Source: Paenibacillus fonticola DSM 21315 (lineage in GTDB: Bacteria; Bacillota; Bacilli; Paenibacillales; Paenibacillaceae). Taken from it: a stretch of DNA of 64,000 nucleotides. A program made the position numbers and the translations under genes. Shown piece by piece: positions 36,785 to 45,489 of the stretch. The notes beneath the pieces are model-generated. The model was not told where the DNA came from, did no database searches, and worked only from the letters and a program-made list of their open reading frames with translations. How positions within the stretch are numbered: position 1 is the first letter of the stretch; each line of letters opens with the position of its first letter. Location: contig NZ_KB907261.1 of NCBI RefSeq assembly GCF_000381905.1, forward strand, positions 78,941 through 142,940. Direction: 5' to 3'.

Positions 36785-38062
36785 ATGGATCATGATAAAG
36801 CCAGCATAGCCATCATTGGACTAGGGTACGTGGGGCTCCCGTTAGCCGGACTATTCCTAAGCCAGGGACATACAGTTTATGGCATCGATGTAGATTCCAG
36901 CAAGATTCTCAAGCTGGAAAACCGTCAAAGCTATTTATCCGATTTTTCTAGTAAAGAGATTCGAGCCCTGTTCGCGGATGGCCGCTTCCATGTTAGCGAT
37001 TCCTTCTCCGAGGCAGGCAAGACGAAGGCGATTATAATATGCGTCCCTACCCCATTAGACGGCAATAGCAATCCCGACCTGACTTATATCAAGAAGGCCA
37101 TCACCCATATGCTGCCGTATGTACAGAAAGGACATTTGATCGTACTGGAGAGCTCTACCTATCCGGGTACGACTGAGGAAGAATTGAAGCCTATGCTGGA
37201 ATCGACCGGACTTGCTGTCGGTAAGGATATATTTCTCGCTTATTCGCCTGAGAGAATCGACCCCGGCCCCAAACACCTCCCCCTGCAAAATATACCGAAA
37301 GTTCTTAGCGGAGTTTCCGAAGCGTGTACAGCCCTTGCCAAAAGCGTATATGAAAGTATTTTCCGCCGAATCGTCGTCGTCTCCTCACCACGTGTTGCCG
37401 AATTCACGAAGTTGCTGGAAAACTGTCAGCGTCTCGTGAACATCTCTTTCATGAATGAACTAGCAATTCTGTGCGAGAAAATGGACATCGATCTATGGGA
37501 AGCTATCGATGCAGCAAGCACGAAGCCGTACGGCTTCACTTCCTATTATCCCGGACCCGGGATCGGAGGCCATTGCATCCCTGCAGATCCTCTCTATTTG
37601 CAATGGAAGGCTAGACAATATGGCAGTGACCTGCAATTTATACAGCTTGCTCATGAAGTAAATAAATCTATGCCGGATTATATCGTAGAGAGAGTCAGTC
37701 AATCTCTTGTCAAATCGAAGCCTTTGCGGGACAGCAGTGTTCTGGTTCTCGGTGTTACTTACAAGAAGGACTTGAATGATCTTCGAGAATCCCCCTCCCT
37801 GACGATCATTGAAAAATTGCTGAATCTAGGAATCAAGATCAACTTCCACGATCCCTTTATACCGCAGATCCAAATAGCAGAACGGCAAATCGAAGGTATT
37901 CCGCTCACTAAACGGAACATTCAGCAGCACGACTGCGTGCTTATTCTGACCGATCATTCGTCCATTCCCTATGATTCCCTGACCGCAATCGCCGGGCTGA
38001 TTATCGATACCCGAAATGCAACGAAGCAGGCCAAGCGCCGCGACAATGTCATTGTGATCTAA
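36785..38062 (+). CDS. UDP-N-acetylhexosamine/UDP-glucose 6-dehydrogenase family
   Basis: A 425-residue nucleotide-sugar dehydrogenase oxidising C6 to a uronic acid with NAD+. It has an N-terminal Rossmann motif (IIGLGYVGLPLAGLF), the YSPERIDPG segment, ENCQRLVNISFMNE, and the catalytic cysteine in GGHCIPADP. The E-N-x-x-R-x-V-N-I pattern is nearer to the UDP-GlcNAc/ManNAc (WbpA/WecC) branch than to UDP-glucose dehydrogenases; the substrate is not certain. ATG at 36785 follows AAAAGGAG by eight bases. It pairs with the epimerase 30 bp downstream, giving an acidic sugar donor for spore-surface glycans. Confidence 0.85.
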   Translation: MDHDKASIAIIGLGYVGLPLAGLFLSQGHTVYGIDVDSSKILKLENRQSYLSDFSSKEIRALFADGRFHVSDSFSEAGKTKAIIICVPTPLDGNSNPDLTYIKKAITHMLPYVQKGHLIVLESSTYPGTTEEELKPMLESTGLAVGKDIFLAYSPERIDPGPKHLPLQNIPKVLSGVSEACTALAKSVYESIFRRIVVVSSPRVAEFTKLLENCQRLVNISFMNELAILCEKMDIDLWEAIDAASTKPYGFTSYYPGPGIGGHCIPADPLYLQWKARQYGSDLQFIQLAHEVNKSMPDYIVERVSQSLVKSKPLRDSSVLVLGVTYKKDLNDLRESPSLTIIEKLLNLGIKINFHDPFIPQIQIAERQIEGIPLTKRNIQQHDCVLILTDHSSIPYDSLTAIAGLIIDTRNATKQAKRRDNVIVI

Positions 38063-38091
38063 ACTCTAATTTGGGGTGAGGTGGTTTTCCC

Positions 38092-39072
38092 ATGAACATT
38101 CTAGTTACAGGTGGAGCCGGATTCATAGGTTCTCATCTTGTAGAGAAGCTGCTGAAAATGGGGCATTTCGTTTGGTCCCTGGACGATATGTCTACTGGAC
38201 GCATGCAATTTTTGAGCGAAATAACCGAGAACAACCGGCATTCTATTATACATGGCTCGGTGACAGATAAATATTTATTGCGAGGGTTAATTGAGCGCTG
38301 CGAGGTTGTATTCCATTTAGCCGCCGTGCTGGGTGTGAAAAATACAGTGGAGAATCCTCTCAAAGTCATTGAAGGCAATATCGATGGTACGCGCAACATT
38401 CTGGAACTGGCCCACCAACACCATGTCAAAGTCGTATTCTCCTCCACGTCTGAAATATACGGGCGCAATACCAAGCTTCCTTTCAGGGAGGATTCAGAAC
38501 GGGTACTCGGTGCCCCATCGATTCATCGCTGGTGCTATGCAACGGCCAAAGCGATCGACGAGCATTTGTGCTTCGCCTATGCGGAGAAAGGCCTCCCGGT
38601 ATCTATTGTACGTTATTTCAATGCATATGGACCAAGGCAAACATCATCCCAATACGGCGGGGTTGTGTCACGCTTCATCAAGGCTGCTCTGCTCAATCAA
38701 CCGCTTGAAATACACAGTGACGGAAGCCAAGTGCGCTGCTTCACATTTGTCGGGGATTCGGTTGACGGCACGATCGCGGCGATGAATGAACAGGCAAATG
38801 GGCAGGCCTTTAATATTGGTTCAGAACATCCGATTACGATTCTCGGCCTGGCCCATAAAATCCGTGAACTATCCGCATCCTCCTCTCCTATCGTTTATGT
38901 CCCATACTCAAAAGCCTATGGGGCCGGTTATGAGGATATGCCCGCTCGTGTCCCAGATATTTCCAAGGGTCGGCGGATTCTTCATTACGAACCGGTCGTC
39001 TCTCTTGACGAGGGGCTGAAAATATCTATTGATTGGTACAAACATCAGCTTAAAGACGGTAGATTATCATGA
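38092..39072 (+). CDS. NAD-dependent nucleotide-sugar epimerase (GalE/WbpP-like SDR)
   Basis: A 326-residue extended short-chain dehydrogenase. The NAD motif is TGGAGFIGSH (7-16), with LDDMSTG, and the catalytic YATAK follows STSEIYG. It most resembles UDP-glucose/UDP-GlcNAc 4-epimerases and UDP-glucuronate decarboxylases, so it probably acts on the product or substrate of the upstream dehydrogenase. GGGGTGAGG precedes the ATG. Its last codons form part of the terminator stem. Confidence 0.82.
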   Translation: MNILVTGGAGFIGSHLVEKLLKMGHFVWSLDDMSTGRMQFLSEITENNRHSIIHGSVTDKYLLRGLIERCEVVFHLAAVLGVKNTVENPLKVIEGNIDGTRNILELAHQHHVKVVFSSTSEIYGRNTKLPFREDSERVLGAPSIHRWCYATAKAIDEHLCFAYAEKGLPVSIVRYFNAYGPRQTSSQYGGVVSRFIKAALLNQPLEIHSDGSQVRCFTFVGDSVDGTIAAMNEQANGQAFNIGSEHPITILGLAHKIRELSASSSPIVYVPYSKAYGAGYEDMPARVPDISKGRRILHYEPVVSLDEGLKISIDWYKHQLKDGRLS

Positions 39073-39087
39073 AAATCTACCGTCTTT
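39052..39087 (+). terminator. Terminator overlapping the epimerase stop codon
   Basis: AAAGACGGTAGATT and AATCTACCGTCTTT form a perfect 14-bp stem. The TGA (39070-39072) is in the loop. Confidence 0.85.
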
Positions 39088-39136
39088 AAGCCTGTTATAA
39101 ACCTATATCATTTTAGAAAATCTGGGCGCAACAGCG

Positions 39137-39202
39137 ATCGTAGGAACGTTTTACGTACTTGCCCCACATCCATTTCAATTGTTTCAACTTATATAGATTA
39201 AA
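39137..39202. repeat. Inverted dispersed repeat, copy 2
   Basis: Reverse-complement match to 35722-35785. It is followed by AAGGAGGTG but no gene, as if a leader survives from a lost paralogue of the basic protein gene. Confidence 0.65.
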
Positions 39203-39205
39203 GAG

Positions 39206-39254
39206 AGAGCTGACCCCGAAGGAGGTGTAGTAATCTGCTTACGGGAACAGCTCT
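39206..39254. terminator. Hairpin between convergent transcription units
   Basis: AGAGCTG and CAGCTCT pair with flanking ACCCC/GGG. T-rich tails on both strands suggest bidirectional termination. Confidence 0.6.
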
Positions 39255-39283
39255 TTTTCTATTTATAGATCACTTTTATATGT

Positions 39284-40006
39284 TCATATATTCATTCTCG
39301 ACAATATTTGAAGGAGCGGGCCGCGGCAGCGGCTTTGCGTGGATTCATATTCCTGTTTAATGTTCGCCTGGTGAATTACCGTTCCCATCGCGTCATGCCA
39401 GCGGTAGCCGGTAAGCGATTCATTTAAATAGGGAAAGTGGACTCCTCTCTGGATCACCCTATGCCACATATCCAAATCATGCGTATAAGGAAGACCTTCA
39501 TTAAATAAGCCGATGGCAGAAAACAGCTCTCGCCTGAACATTACCGTGCATCCATTCACCGGATTGGAATTCAAAAAACTGCGATAAAACTCGACACTGC
39601 TTGTAAACTGGCTCTCCTGGGCCACATCATATTTGGTTACATGGGTTGCGCTATCGATATAATTGTAATTCGTATGGGAAATATACGCATTATGCGCTCT
39701 CATAAACTGCACCTGATGGTTAACTTTCTCCCGATAAAATATATCGTCAGAGCTTAGCCAGGCGATATAGTCCCCTTTTGCATGGCGAATTCCGTGATTC
39801 AGCGCGGTAGCCGTTCCTCCATTGGCTTTACCGAGATAATAAATATAAGGCAAATATGGGGTCAAGCGCTCCTGCTGCGATACAGAGCCATCATCAATCA
39901 CTATGATTTCGATCGGACTGTAGGATTGGTCGAGCGCGCTGCGAACGGCTTGATCGACATAGGAACAGTTGTAAAATGGGATGATGATCGTCACAAGCGG
40001 CCTCAT
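39284..40006 (-). CDS. GT2 (GT-A fold) glycosyltransferase
   Basis: A 240-residue family 2 glycosyltransferase. It begins VTIIIPFYNCSYVDQAV, has IVIDDGS and GKANGGTATALNHG, then LSSDDIF in place of the DxD metal site, and ends with the acceptor part (GLPYTHDLDMWHRV). Its start overlaps the preceding gene by 4 nt. It is the last gene of the long minus-strand sugar run. Donor and acceptor unknown. Confidence 0.88.
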   Translation of the reverse strand: MRPLVTIIIPFYNCSYVDQAVRSALDQSYSPIEIIVIDDGSVSQQERLTPYLPYIYYLGKANGGTATALNHGIRHAKGDYIAWLSSDDIFYREKVNHQVQFMRAHNAYISHTNYNYIDSATHVTKYDVAQESQFTSSVEFYRSFLNSNPVNGCTVMFRRELFSAIGLFNEGLPYTHDLDMWHRVIQRGVHFPYLNESLTGYRWHDAMGTVIHQANIKQEYESTQSRCRGPLLQILSRMNI

Positions 40007-40935
40007 CTTCTTCCCCCTTTCATCTCTTGCATATAGTGCATGACATCCCGGAGAGAGACGGAGAAAGGAATTTCTGCTCTCCAGCCCATGCTCTCCAGTT
40101 CTTCAGCGCGTATCGCCCCGCTCGTAGTTTCCGCTATTGAGGATTCCCCCCATTCGATGGACGGACTGCTATTTGCAATAGACAACAGCTGGTCAGCTGC
40201 CTCCCCCAAGCTGCGTTCAACCCCTGAACAGACCGGATATATGCGGCCCTTTTCCCCTTGTGCCAGCAAATATCCGTAAGCCCGGACAGCATCCCGAACG
40301 TCGAGGAAATCCCTTCTGAACGCCCGCGACGATACCCGGAAAGCTGCTCTTTGCTTGCCTTGCTGCACCTCAACAACATATTGAGCGAGAAGGGAACAAA
40401 ATCCTGTTGAAGGACCTGGTCCGATCAAGTTGGACGGTTCTGCCAGCATAATAAATTGACCGAACAGCTTCTGCCAGGATTGGCTGACTGCTTTTTGTAT
40501 GCTTTTGCTTAACCCATACGGATGAAGCGGGCGATAAGAAGCCGATAATTCGGAGGATAGGCGCGATCCTGTAATAAGTATTCGGCTGGCTGGAAAAGAA
40601 CGAAGCGCGTCAAGAAGATATGTCATCGCTAATACATTGGACTCTATATATGTGAGCGGTGCCTCCCAAGATTCAGCTACCGAATTTTTGCCCCCGAGAT
40701 GAAGCACGTAATCAGGACCTACCTCGCTAACGATACTGGCCAACTCTTGTTTATGAAGCAAATCACAGGTGTAATAATACACGCCGTCGTACTTGGGGCA
40801 GCTTCCTTCCTTATGAACAATGGCGGCTACTTGCATTCCAAGCCCCGTAAAGTACCGGCAGGCATGCCTGCCGGTAAAGCCTGAAGCTCCAGTAATAAGA
40901 ACCGTGCCCTTCAGGAGCGATTCTGTTCCATCCAT
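40003..40935 (-). CDS. NAD-dependent epimerase/dehydratase, Rmd-like
   Basis: A 310-residue extended SDR with ITGASGFTGRH at the N-terminus, HLGGKNSVAESW, catalytic YGLSK and the RDFLDVRDAVRAY segment common in GDP-4-keto-6-deoxy-mannose reductases and related 4,6-dehydratases. It probably makes a deoxysugar nucleotide. It overlaps the genes on both sides (25 nt and 4 nt), so it belongs to the same operon as the CapE/CapF/CapG-like genes. Confidence 0.78.
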   Translation of the reverse strand: MDGTESLLKGTVLITGASGFTGRHACRYFTGLGMQVAAIVHKEGSCPKYDGVYYYTCDLLHKQELASIVSEVGPDYVLHLGGKNSVAESWEAPLTYIESNVLAMTYLLDALRSFPASRILITGSRLSSELSASYRPLHPYGLSKSIQKAVSQSWQKLFGQFIMLAEPSNLIGPGPSTGFCSLLAQYVVEVQQGKQRAAFRVSSRAFRRDFLDVRDAVRAYGYLLAQGEKGRIYPVCSGVERSLGEAADQLLSIANSSPSIEWGESSIAETTSGAIRAEELESMGWRAEIPFSVSLRDVMHYMQEMKGGRR

Positions 40936-41744
40936 ACCGCCAACTCCTTCAGCATGTCACGATAGTGAGGAACTTCGTAATTCCAATCCTTTCGCGTAGA
41001 TATGATGCTGCGATCCTGAACCGGTTCATCCACCGGATCAACATTGATGTGCTCAAGCCCCCATATTTCCTTAAATAGCAAGAGCAGTTCATACTTGCTG
41101 ATGGCTTCCGGATAAGCAAGATGAACAAGGCCCGATATGGACGAGTGCAGCAGCCCATCTATCACCTTCGCTAATTCAAGCGTCGTCACCCCGTTCCAAT
41201 AGACGTTCCGATATCCATGGACAGTACCTGTACACTGTGTAAACCAGTGCATTAAACCGATGCCTCTCGAACGGATCTCCGGGCCAATAATGGACGTCCG
41301 AATGGTGACATGGCCAGGTGCCCTCACTTCGCCGAGCGCCTTAGTCAGCGCATAGGCAGTTGTACCATCGGGCTCATCATCCTCCTGGTAACGGCCGCGC
41401 GTTCCTAAAAATACACAATCGGAGCTAATATGAATCAGCCGGGCACCGATCGCGTCAGCGGCACATCGCAAACGATGCGGAAGCATCCCGTTAATAGAGT
41501 AGGCATTGATCCTGTCGGCTTCTGCAAACTGATTAAGCACGCCAATCGCGTTAATAATAGCATCCGGACGAACCAAGTGAATCGCCTGATCTACCGCATG
41601 ACTATCGGAGGCATCCAGGACAAGACCTAAGGGATCATCAAGATCCCTGGTCGTGTAAAAAACCGCGTGCCTGCCCTGCCGCTTGAAATAATCGACAATC
41701 ATGTGGCCCGCCATGCCGCTTCCGCCCAGCACCAGCACCTTCAT
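40911..41744 (-). CDS. RmlD/CapF-like nucleotide-sugar reductase
   Basis: A 277-residue SDR of the RmlD substrate-binding family: VLGGSGMAGHMIVDYF, DAIINAIGVLNQFAEADR, then HISSDCVFLGTRG and YALTKALGE with the catalytic Tyr-Lys. In UDP-L-FucNAc synthesis CapF/WbjC reduces the keto sugar made by CapE. Unlike full-length CapF (about 370 residues with a C-terminal cupin) this protein lacks the cupin, so the C3-epimerising step may be absent or handled elsewhere. It overlaps the CapE-like gene by 4 nt. Confidence 0.75.
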   Translation of the reverse strand: MKVLVLGGSGMAGHMIVDYFKRQGRHAVFYTTRDLDDPLGLVLDASDSHAVDQAIHLVRPDAIINAIGVLNQFAEADRINAYSINGMLPHRLRCAADAIGARLIHISSDCVFLGTRGRYQEDDEPDGTTAYALTKALGEVRAPGHVTIRTSIIGPEIRSRGIGLMHWFTQCTGTVHGYRNVYWNGVTTLELAKVIDGLLHSSISGLVHLAYPEAISKYELLLLFKEIWGLEHINVDPVDEPVQDRSIISTRKDWNYEVPHYRDMLKELAVWMEQNRS

Positions 41745-42727
41745 GACAGGAATCCTCCGCGGTCTAATATTTGGCGAATTTCCTCTTTGCTCATCAAATT
41801 ATACTTCGAACTGAAGCTGCTGAACGTTACGGGAGGATAGTCTTTATAACGCTCTTTCAGCTCGGGAAAATGAAGTGTCGGCAATATAACTAAATATTGC
41901 TCGTCATAGACAACGGTAGTCTGACTTTCAAAATCACTCATCAAAATCTCATGAATTTTCTCCCCGGGACGTATCCCGCTCTCTACCAGCTTCACATTCG
42001 GTACTCCCGCATCTTCAACGAGTACCTCCGCCAAATCTACGATACGGCAGGCCGGCATCGTCATGACAAAAATTTCTCCCCCAAGACTCTCCATGGTCGC
42101 TTTAAACAGCAATGAAATAGCATCTGGCAGAGTAAGAAAAAAACGGGTCATATTCATGTCCGTAATTTGTATTTGACTCTTCTGTCTAATTTGGTTTTTG
42201 AATAAATGAATAACACTACCATTCGTACCAAGTACATTGCCTCCCCGTACGGTAACGAATCGGGTATTGCTGCCGAGCAGGTTAGCATAGACGATCAATT
42301 TTTCGCCAATCGCCTTGGTCATCCCGTAGAAATTGGAAGGATTCGCTGCCTTATCGGTCGAGATATAAATGACTTTCTTCACTTCATTTTCAATCGCGGC
42401 TTCAATCACATTTTGTGTTCCGATCACATTCGTCTTCAGCGCTTCATAGGGCTGATCCTCACAGACGGGAACATGCTTTAGGGCTGCCAGGTGAAAAACA
42501 TAATCCATGCCCTGTGTGGCGGTCCTTAGCGCTTCCTTGTCGCGAATGTCGCCGATACAGAAGCTAAGACGCTGTTCTTCAAATTGACGACTCATCGCGA
42601 CTTGAGCAGATTCATTGCGGGAATAAACTATAATTTCCTGGGGCTGCTGAGGCAGCAGTTGAGTAATTAATTCATGCCCCCAGGAACCGGTGCCGCCAGT
42701 AACCAGTATTCGTTTGTTCTCAAACAT
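41741..42727 (-). CDS. UDP-GlcNAc 4,6-dehydratase/5-epimerase (CapE/FnlA/WbjB-like)
   Basis: A 328-residue short polysaccharide SDR. ILVTGGTGSWGHELI binds NAD, and the pattern STDKAANPSNFYGMTKAIGE holds the catalytic residues. PGEKIHEILMSDFE is typical of the CapE/FnlA group. It would turn UDP-GlcNAc into the 4-keto-6-deoxy intermediate of UDP-L-FucNAc. ATG at 42727 is chosen because GGAGGG precedes it by six bases; a longer frame starts five codons earlier. It overlaps the upstream epimerase gene. Confidence 0.85.
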   Translation of the reverse strand: MFENKRILVTGGTGSWGHELITQLLPQQPQEIIVYSRNESAQVAMSRQFEEQRLSFCIGDIRDKEALRTATQGMDYVFHLAALKHVPVCEDQPYEALKTNVIGTQNVIEAAIENEVKKVIYISTDKAANPSNFYGMTKAIGEKLIVYANLLGSNTRFVTVRGGNVLGTNGSVIHLFKNQIRQKSQIQITDMNMTRFFLTLPDAISLLFKATMESLGGEIFVMTMPACRIVDLAEVLVEDAGVPNVKLVESGIRPGEKIHEILMSDFESQTTVVYDEQYLVILPTLHFPELKERYKDYPPVTFSSFSSKYNLMSKEEIRQILDRGGFLS

Positions 42728-43811
42728 CCCGTTTCCCTCCAAACATAAATTTGACTACTGTAGCCGCCACATTGTCAGCCAAGTACCCCTTGGGACACTC
42801 CCATTCCCGGTTTAATTCTGTCATGAGTACAGCCGCAGCCAACATGCGCTCCGCATTTAGTCCCGATACAATGTTGCTGCCGCAATCCACCGTTTCCGGC
42901 CGCTCCGTCGACTTGCGGATCGTAACGGTCGGCACTTGCATGATGCAGCACTCTTCCTGCACCGTGCCGCTGTCGGTCAATGCGCACAGCGTATGCCGCT
43001 CCAGGTTAACGAAGTCAAAGAATCCAAACGGCTGATGAAATTCAACGAGCGGATGCATTTTCTGCTGCAAATTACGGTCGATTCGGGATTGGGTTCGGGG
43101 ATGGATGCTGCATATAAGGCGCTTCCCGAAGGTTTCAGCAATCTTATTCAGCCCCTGCATAATTTCATGCAAATGCTTAGGATGGTCTACATTTTCTGCC
43201 CGATGAACAGTCACAAGAAAATACTCTCCAGTTCGCAGCTTCAGCCGTTCCAAAACATCGCTGTTCAGAATTTGTTCCTCATAATGCTTCATGACCTCGT
43301 AAATCGGATTTCCCGTAAGCACGATTCGCGCCGTTGGAAAACCTTCGGCGATCAAATGACGTTTGCTCTGTTCCGTATATGGCATATTAATGGAAGAAAT
43401 GGCATCAATTACTCTCCGGTTTTTCTCTTCCGGCACATCCAAATCAAAGCAACGGTTCCCTGCTTCCATATGAACGACCGGTATTCCCATCCGTTCAGCT
43501 AAAATTGCGCATAAAGCGCTATTTGTATCACCAAGCAGCAGCACCCGTTCCGGACGCTCCGTCTCCAGAATTGTTTCCATTTGCGAGAACATCGCAGCCA
43601 GTTGACGGCCCAGTGAGGCCTTGCGATCCTGAAGAACATAGTCAGGCTGTCTGAGCCCTAGCTGCTCGAAAAATATCCCGCTCAGGCTGGAAGTAAAGTT
43701 CTGCCCCGTATGCACCAGCACGTGCTTATCGGCATATTGATCCAATAGGGGAATGATTAGACTTAGCCGAATAATTTCCGGGCGTGTGCCAAGTATCGTC
43801 ATGATTCTCAC
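42720..43811 (-). CDS. UDP-GlcNAc 2-epimerase family (WecB/CapG/FnlC-like)
   Basis: A 363-residue GT-B-fold epimerase: ILGTRPEIIRLSLIIPLL at the N-terminus, LLLGDTNSALCAILAE, HMEAGNRCFD with VPEEKNRR, and SGTVQEECCIMQVPTVTIR near the C-terminus. In the same operon as the CapE- and CapF-like genes it best fits the final C2 epimerisation giving UDP-L-FucNAc. A plain WecB role (UDP-ManNAc) is the alternative, and would suit the WecC-like dehydrogenase at 36785. Confidence 0.88.
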   Translation of the reverse strand: MRIMTILGTRPEIIRLSLIIPLLDQYADKHVLVHTGQNFTSSLSGIFFEQLGLRQPDYVLQDRKASLGRQLAAMFSQMETILETERPERVLLLGDTNSALCAILAERMGIPVVHMEAGNRCFDLDVPEEKNRRVIDAISSINMPYTEQSKRHLIAEGFPTARIVLTGNPIYEVMKHYEEQILNSDVLERLKLRTGEYFLVTVHRAENVDHPKHLHEIMQGLNKIAETFGKRLICSIHPRTQSRIDRNLQQKMHPLVEFHQPFGFFDFVNLERHTLCALTDSGTVQEECCIMQVPTVTIRKSTERPETVDCGSNIVSGLNAERMLAAAVLMTELNREWECPKGYLADNVAATVVKFMFGGKRDV

Positions 43812-43874
43812 TATCTCATCTCCCTGCTGTGTAATCCGTTCTCGCTGTTTTACGCATCACACCGGTGAACACGC

Positions 43875-45482
43875 TCAAGCAACTCTTCTGCTCTTGCTGC
43901 GGGACCTGCCGGCAGGCGTGCCGTGAGATCTGCTGCGGGAGATGCTGCGAGCCTTGCTGCTGAACCTGCTTGCAGTCCCATTGCGGGATCTGCTGCGTGG
44001 CCTGCTGCGGGAGATCCCGCCAGACTTGACACGTGGCCTGCTGCGAGAGAACCCGCCAGTCTTGACGCGTGGCCTGCTGCGAGAAATTCCGCCAAGCTTG
44101 CCGCGTGGCTTGCCGCGTGGCTTGCTGCGAGATCTGATGCGAGATCTGCTGCGCAGTACCAGCCTTCTTCGGCGGCTCCGCTGAGTTTGCAAGGAAGAAC
44201 GCCGCCCGCGAGGCTGTTCCGGTTCAGGGAGCCTTTCCTCCGGACTTCTCACCGAGGTGCCATTTTGTTGCGATACAGCTTCAGAGTGCTCCGGAAGCGG
44301 GATCACGCTGCGGGATAGCTGGTTCATTCGCTCGATAACCTGCTGTAATCTGCTCTCATAGGCCTCCCTTCCAAAACTGGCTTCTATCCGCCGCCGATTG
44401 TCTTTACCAATCGTTTCAATCCGTCCAGGCTCCTCGAGGAGCTGTGCTATTTTCGCGGTCAGTTCACCACGATTTCCTGCGGCAGCGAGGTACCGTTCAT
44501 TTCCTGTATGCCGCAGTATTTCCTCAAGCCCCCCTGATGCGTAAGCAACGACCGGCCTGCCGACAATCATTCCCTCCATAGCGGTCAGGCCAAAGCCTTC
44601 GCACTGTATGCTGGGAATAACAACGATGTCCATAGCGCTATAAGCCGCTTCAACATTCGAAACATGGTCAACGAACTTAAAGCGTTCGGCACATCCGGAT
44701 TCCTGAACCAGCCTTTCCAGCGAGCGGTAAAAATCACGATCCGCTTTGTCGCCAATCAGCACGAATCGAATATGGCGAAAATCCCTGCCAAGCTCAGCAG
44801 CACTCTCGATAAAATGATGGGGCCCTTTCTCCGCAATGAGATAAGAAGAAATGTAACCGATCAGTTTCTCTTCAGGAGCAACCCCCCACTGGCGTCTCTT
44901 TTGTTTCCGCTGCTTTTCCCATGAAGCAGGATGGAAATCCTCTTCATTCCAAGACGGGTAGAGAAGGCATAGCTTCTCGGCTGATAGTGCGTGAAACGGC
45001 TGTATTGAAGCTTCCGAAATACCGATGATCAAGTCGCTGTACAGGTCGATTAAGGAGGCTGTAATACCCCTGCAACCATTGTCGCGGATAACCTCGGTAA
45101 TTTGCCAAACAACTGGGATCCCTAGCGACTTTGCAGCTATAGACGGGATAATATGAACGCATGTATTTACAAATATTTGGTCCGGCTGCTCCTCCGCCAA
45201 TAATTGCACCGTATGTTTGACCGAAGTGCTGTCGATCAGGTTATCAACCTCCTGCCGCAAATGCTCATGTGGTGTGTACATGCTGTATAGCAGTGGGATA
45301 TCCCGTACTAAAGTGCGCGCACCCAAATCCCGGGCTAATTGGCTCAGCCTGCCTTCATTCGGCACGACAAGGATGCATTCATATAATACAGACAGCCTCT
45401 TCGCCAAAAATAACAGTAATTTTTCCGCTCCCGTTATACTCGCAGCATTGCAAACATGTGAGAACAGCATCAACTTCTTCAT
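43875..45482 (-). CDS. GT4 glycosyltransferase with C-terminal Arg/Ser repeat tail
   Basis: A 535-residue fusion. Residues 1-390 form a GT-B glycosyltransferase family 4 (LFSHVCNAASITGAEKLLLF; IGYISSYLIAEKGPHHFIESA; SIQCEGFGLTAMEGMIVGRP). The last 120 residues are nearly all Arg, Ser, Gly, Lys and Pro and contain three copies of a 12-residue unit (GGISRSRPRVKT and variants). The tail resembles basic coat proteins and could anchor the enzyme at the spore surface or bind polyanionic glycan. ATG at 45482 follows GGTGATC. High G+C coding of the repeats makes spurious frames on the other strand. Confidence 0.85.
   Translation of the reverse strand: MKKLMLFSHVCNAASITGAEKLLLFLAKRLSVLYECILVVPNEGRLSQLARDLGARTLVRDIPLLYSMYTPHEHLRQEVDNLIDSTSVKHTVQLLAEEQPDQIFVNTCVHIIPSIAAKSLGIPVVWQITEVIRDNGCRGITASLIDLYSDLIIGISEASIQPFHALSAEKLCLLYPSWNEEDFHPASWEKQRKQKRRQWGVAPEEKLIGYISSYLIAEKGPHHFIESAAELGRDFRHIRFVLIGDKADRDFYRSLERLVQESGCAERFKFVDHVSNVEAAYSAMDIVVIPSIQCEGFGLTAMEGMIVGRPVVAYASGGLEEILRHTGNERYLAAAGNRGELTAKIAQLLEEPGRIETIGKDNRRRIEASFGREAYESRLQQVIERMNQLSRSVIPLPEHSEAVSQQNGTSVRSPEERLPEPEQPRGRRSSLQTQRSRRRRLVLRSRSRIRSRSKPRGKPRGKLGGISRSRPRVKTGGFSRSRPRVKSGGISRSRPRSRSRNGTASRFSSKARSISRSRSHGTPAGRSRSKSRRVA
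43995..44110 (-). repeat. 36-bp tandem repeats encoding the RS tail
   Basis: Three diverged 36-bp units encode SRSRPRVK-GG repeats. Such arrays can change copy number. Confidence 0.65.
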
Positions 45483-45489
45483 GTGATGA

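Noticed and set aside
43923..44318. Long Ala-rich open frames on the plus strand
   Set aside because: They are antisense to the Arg/Ser-rich repeats of the glycosyltransferase tail, whose biased codons open the other strand.
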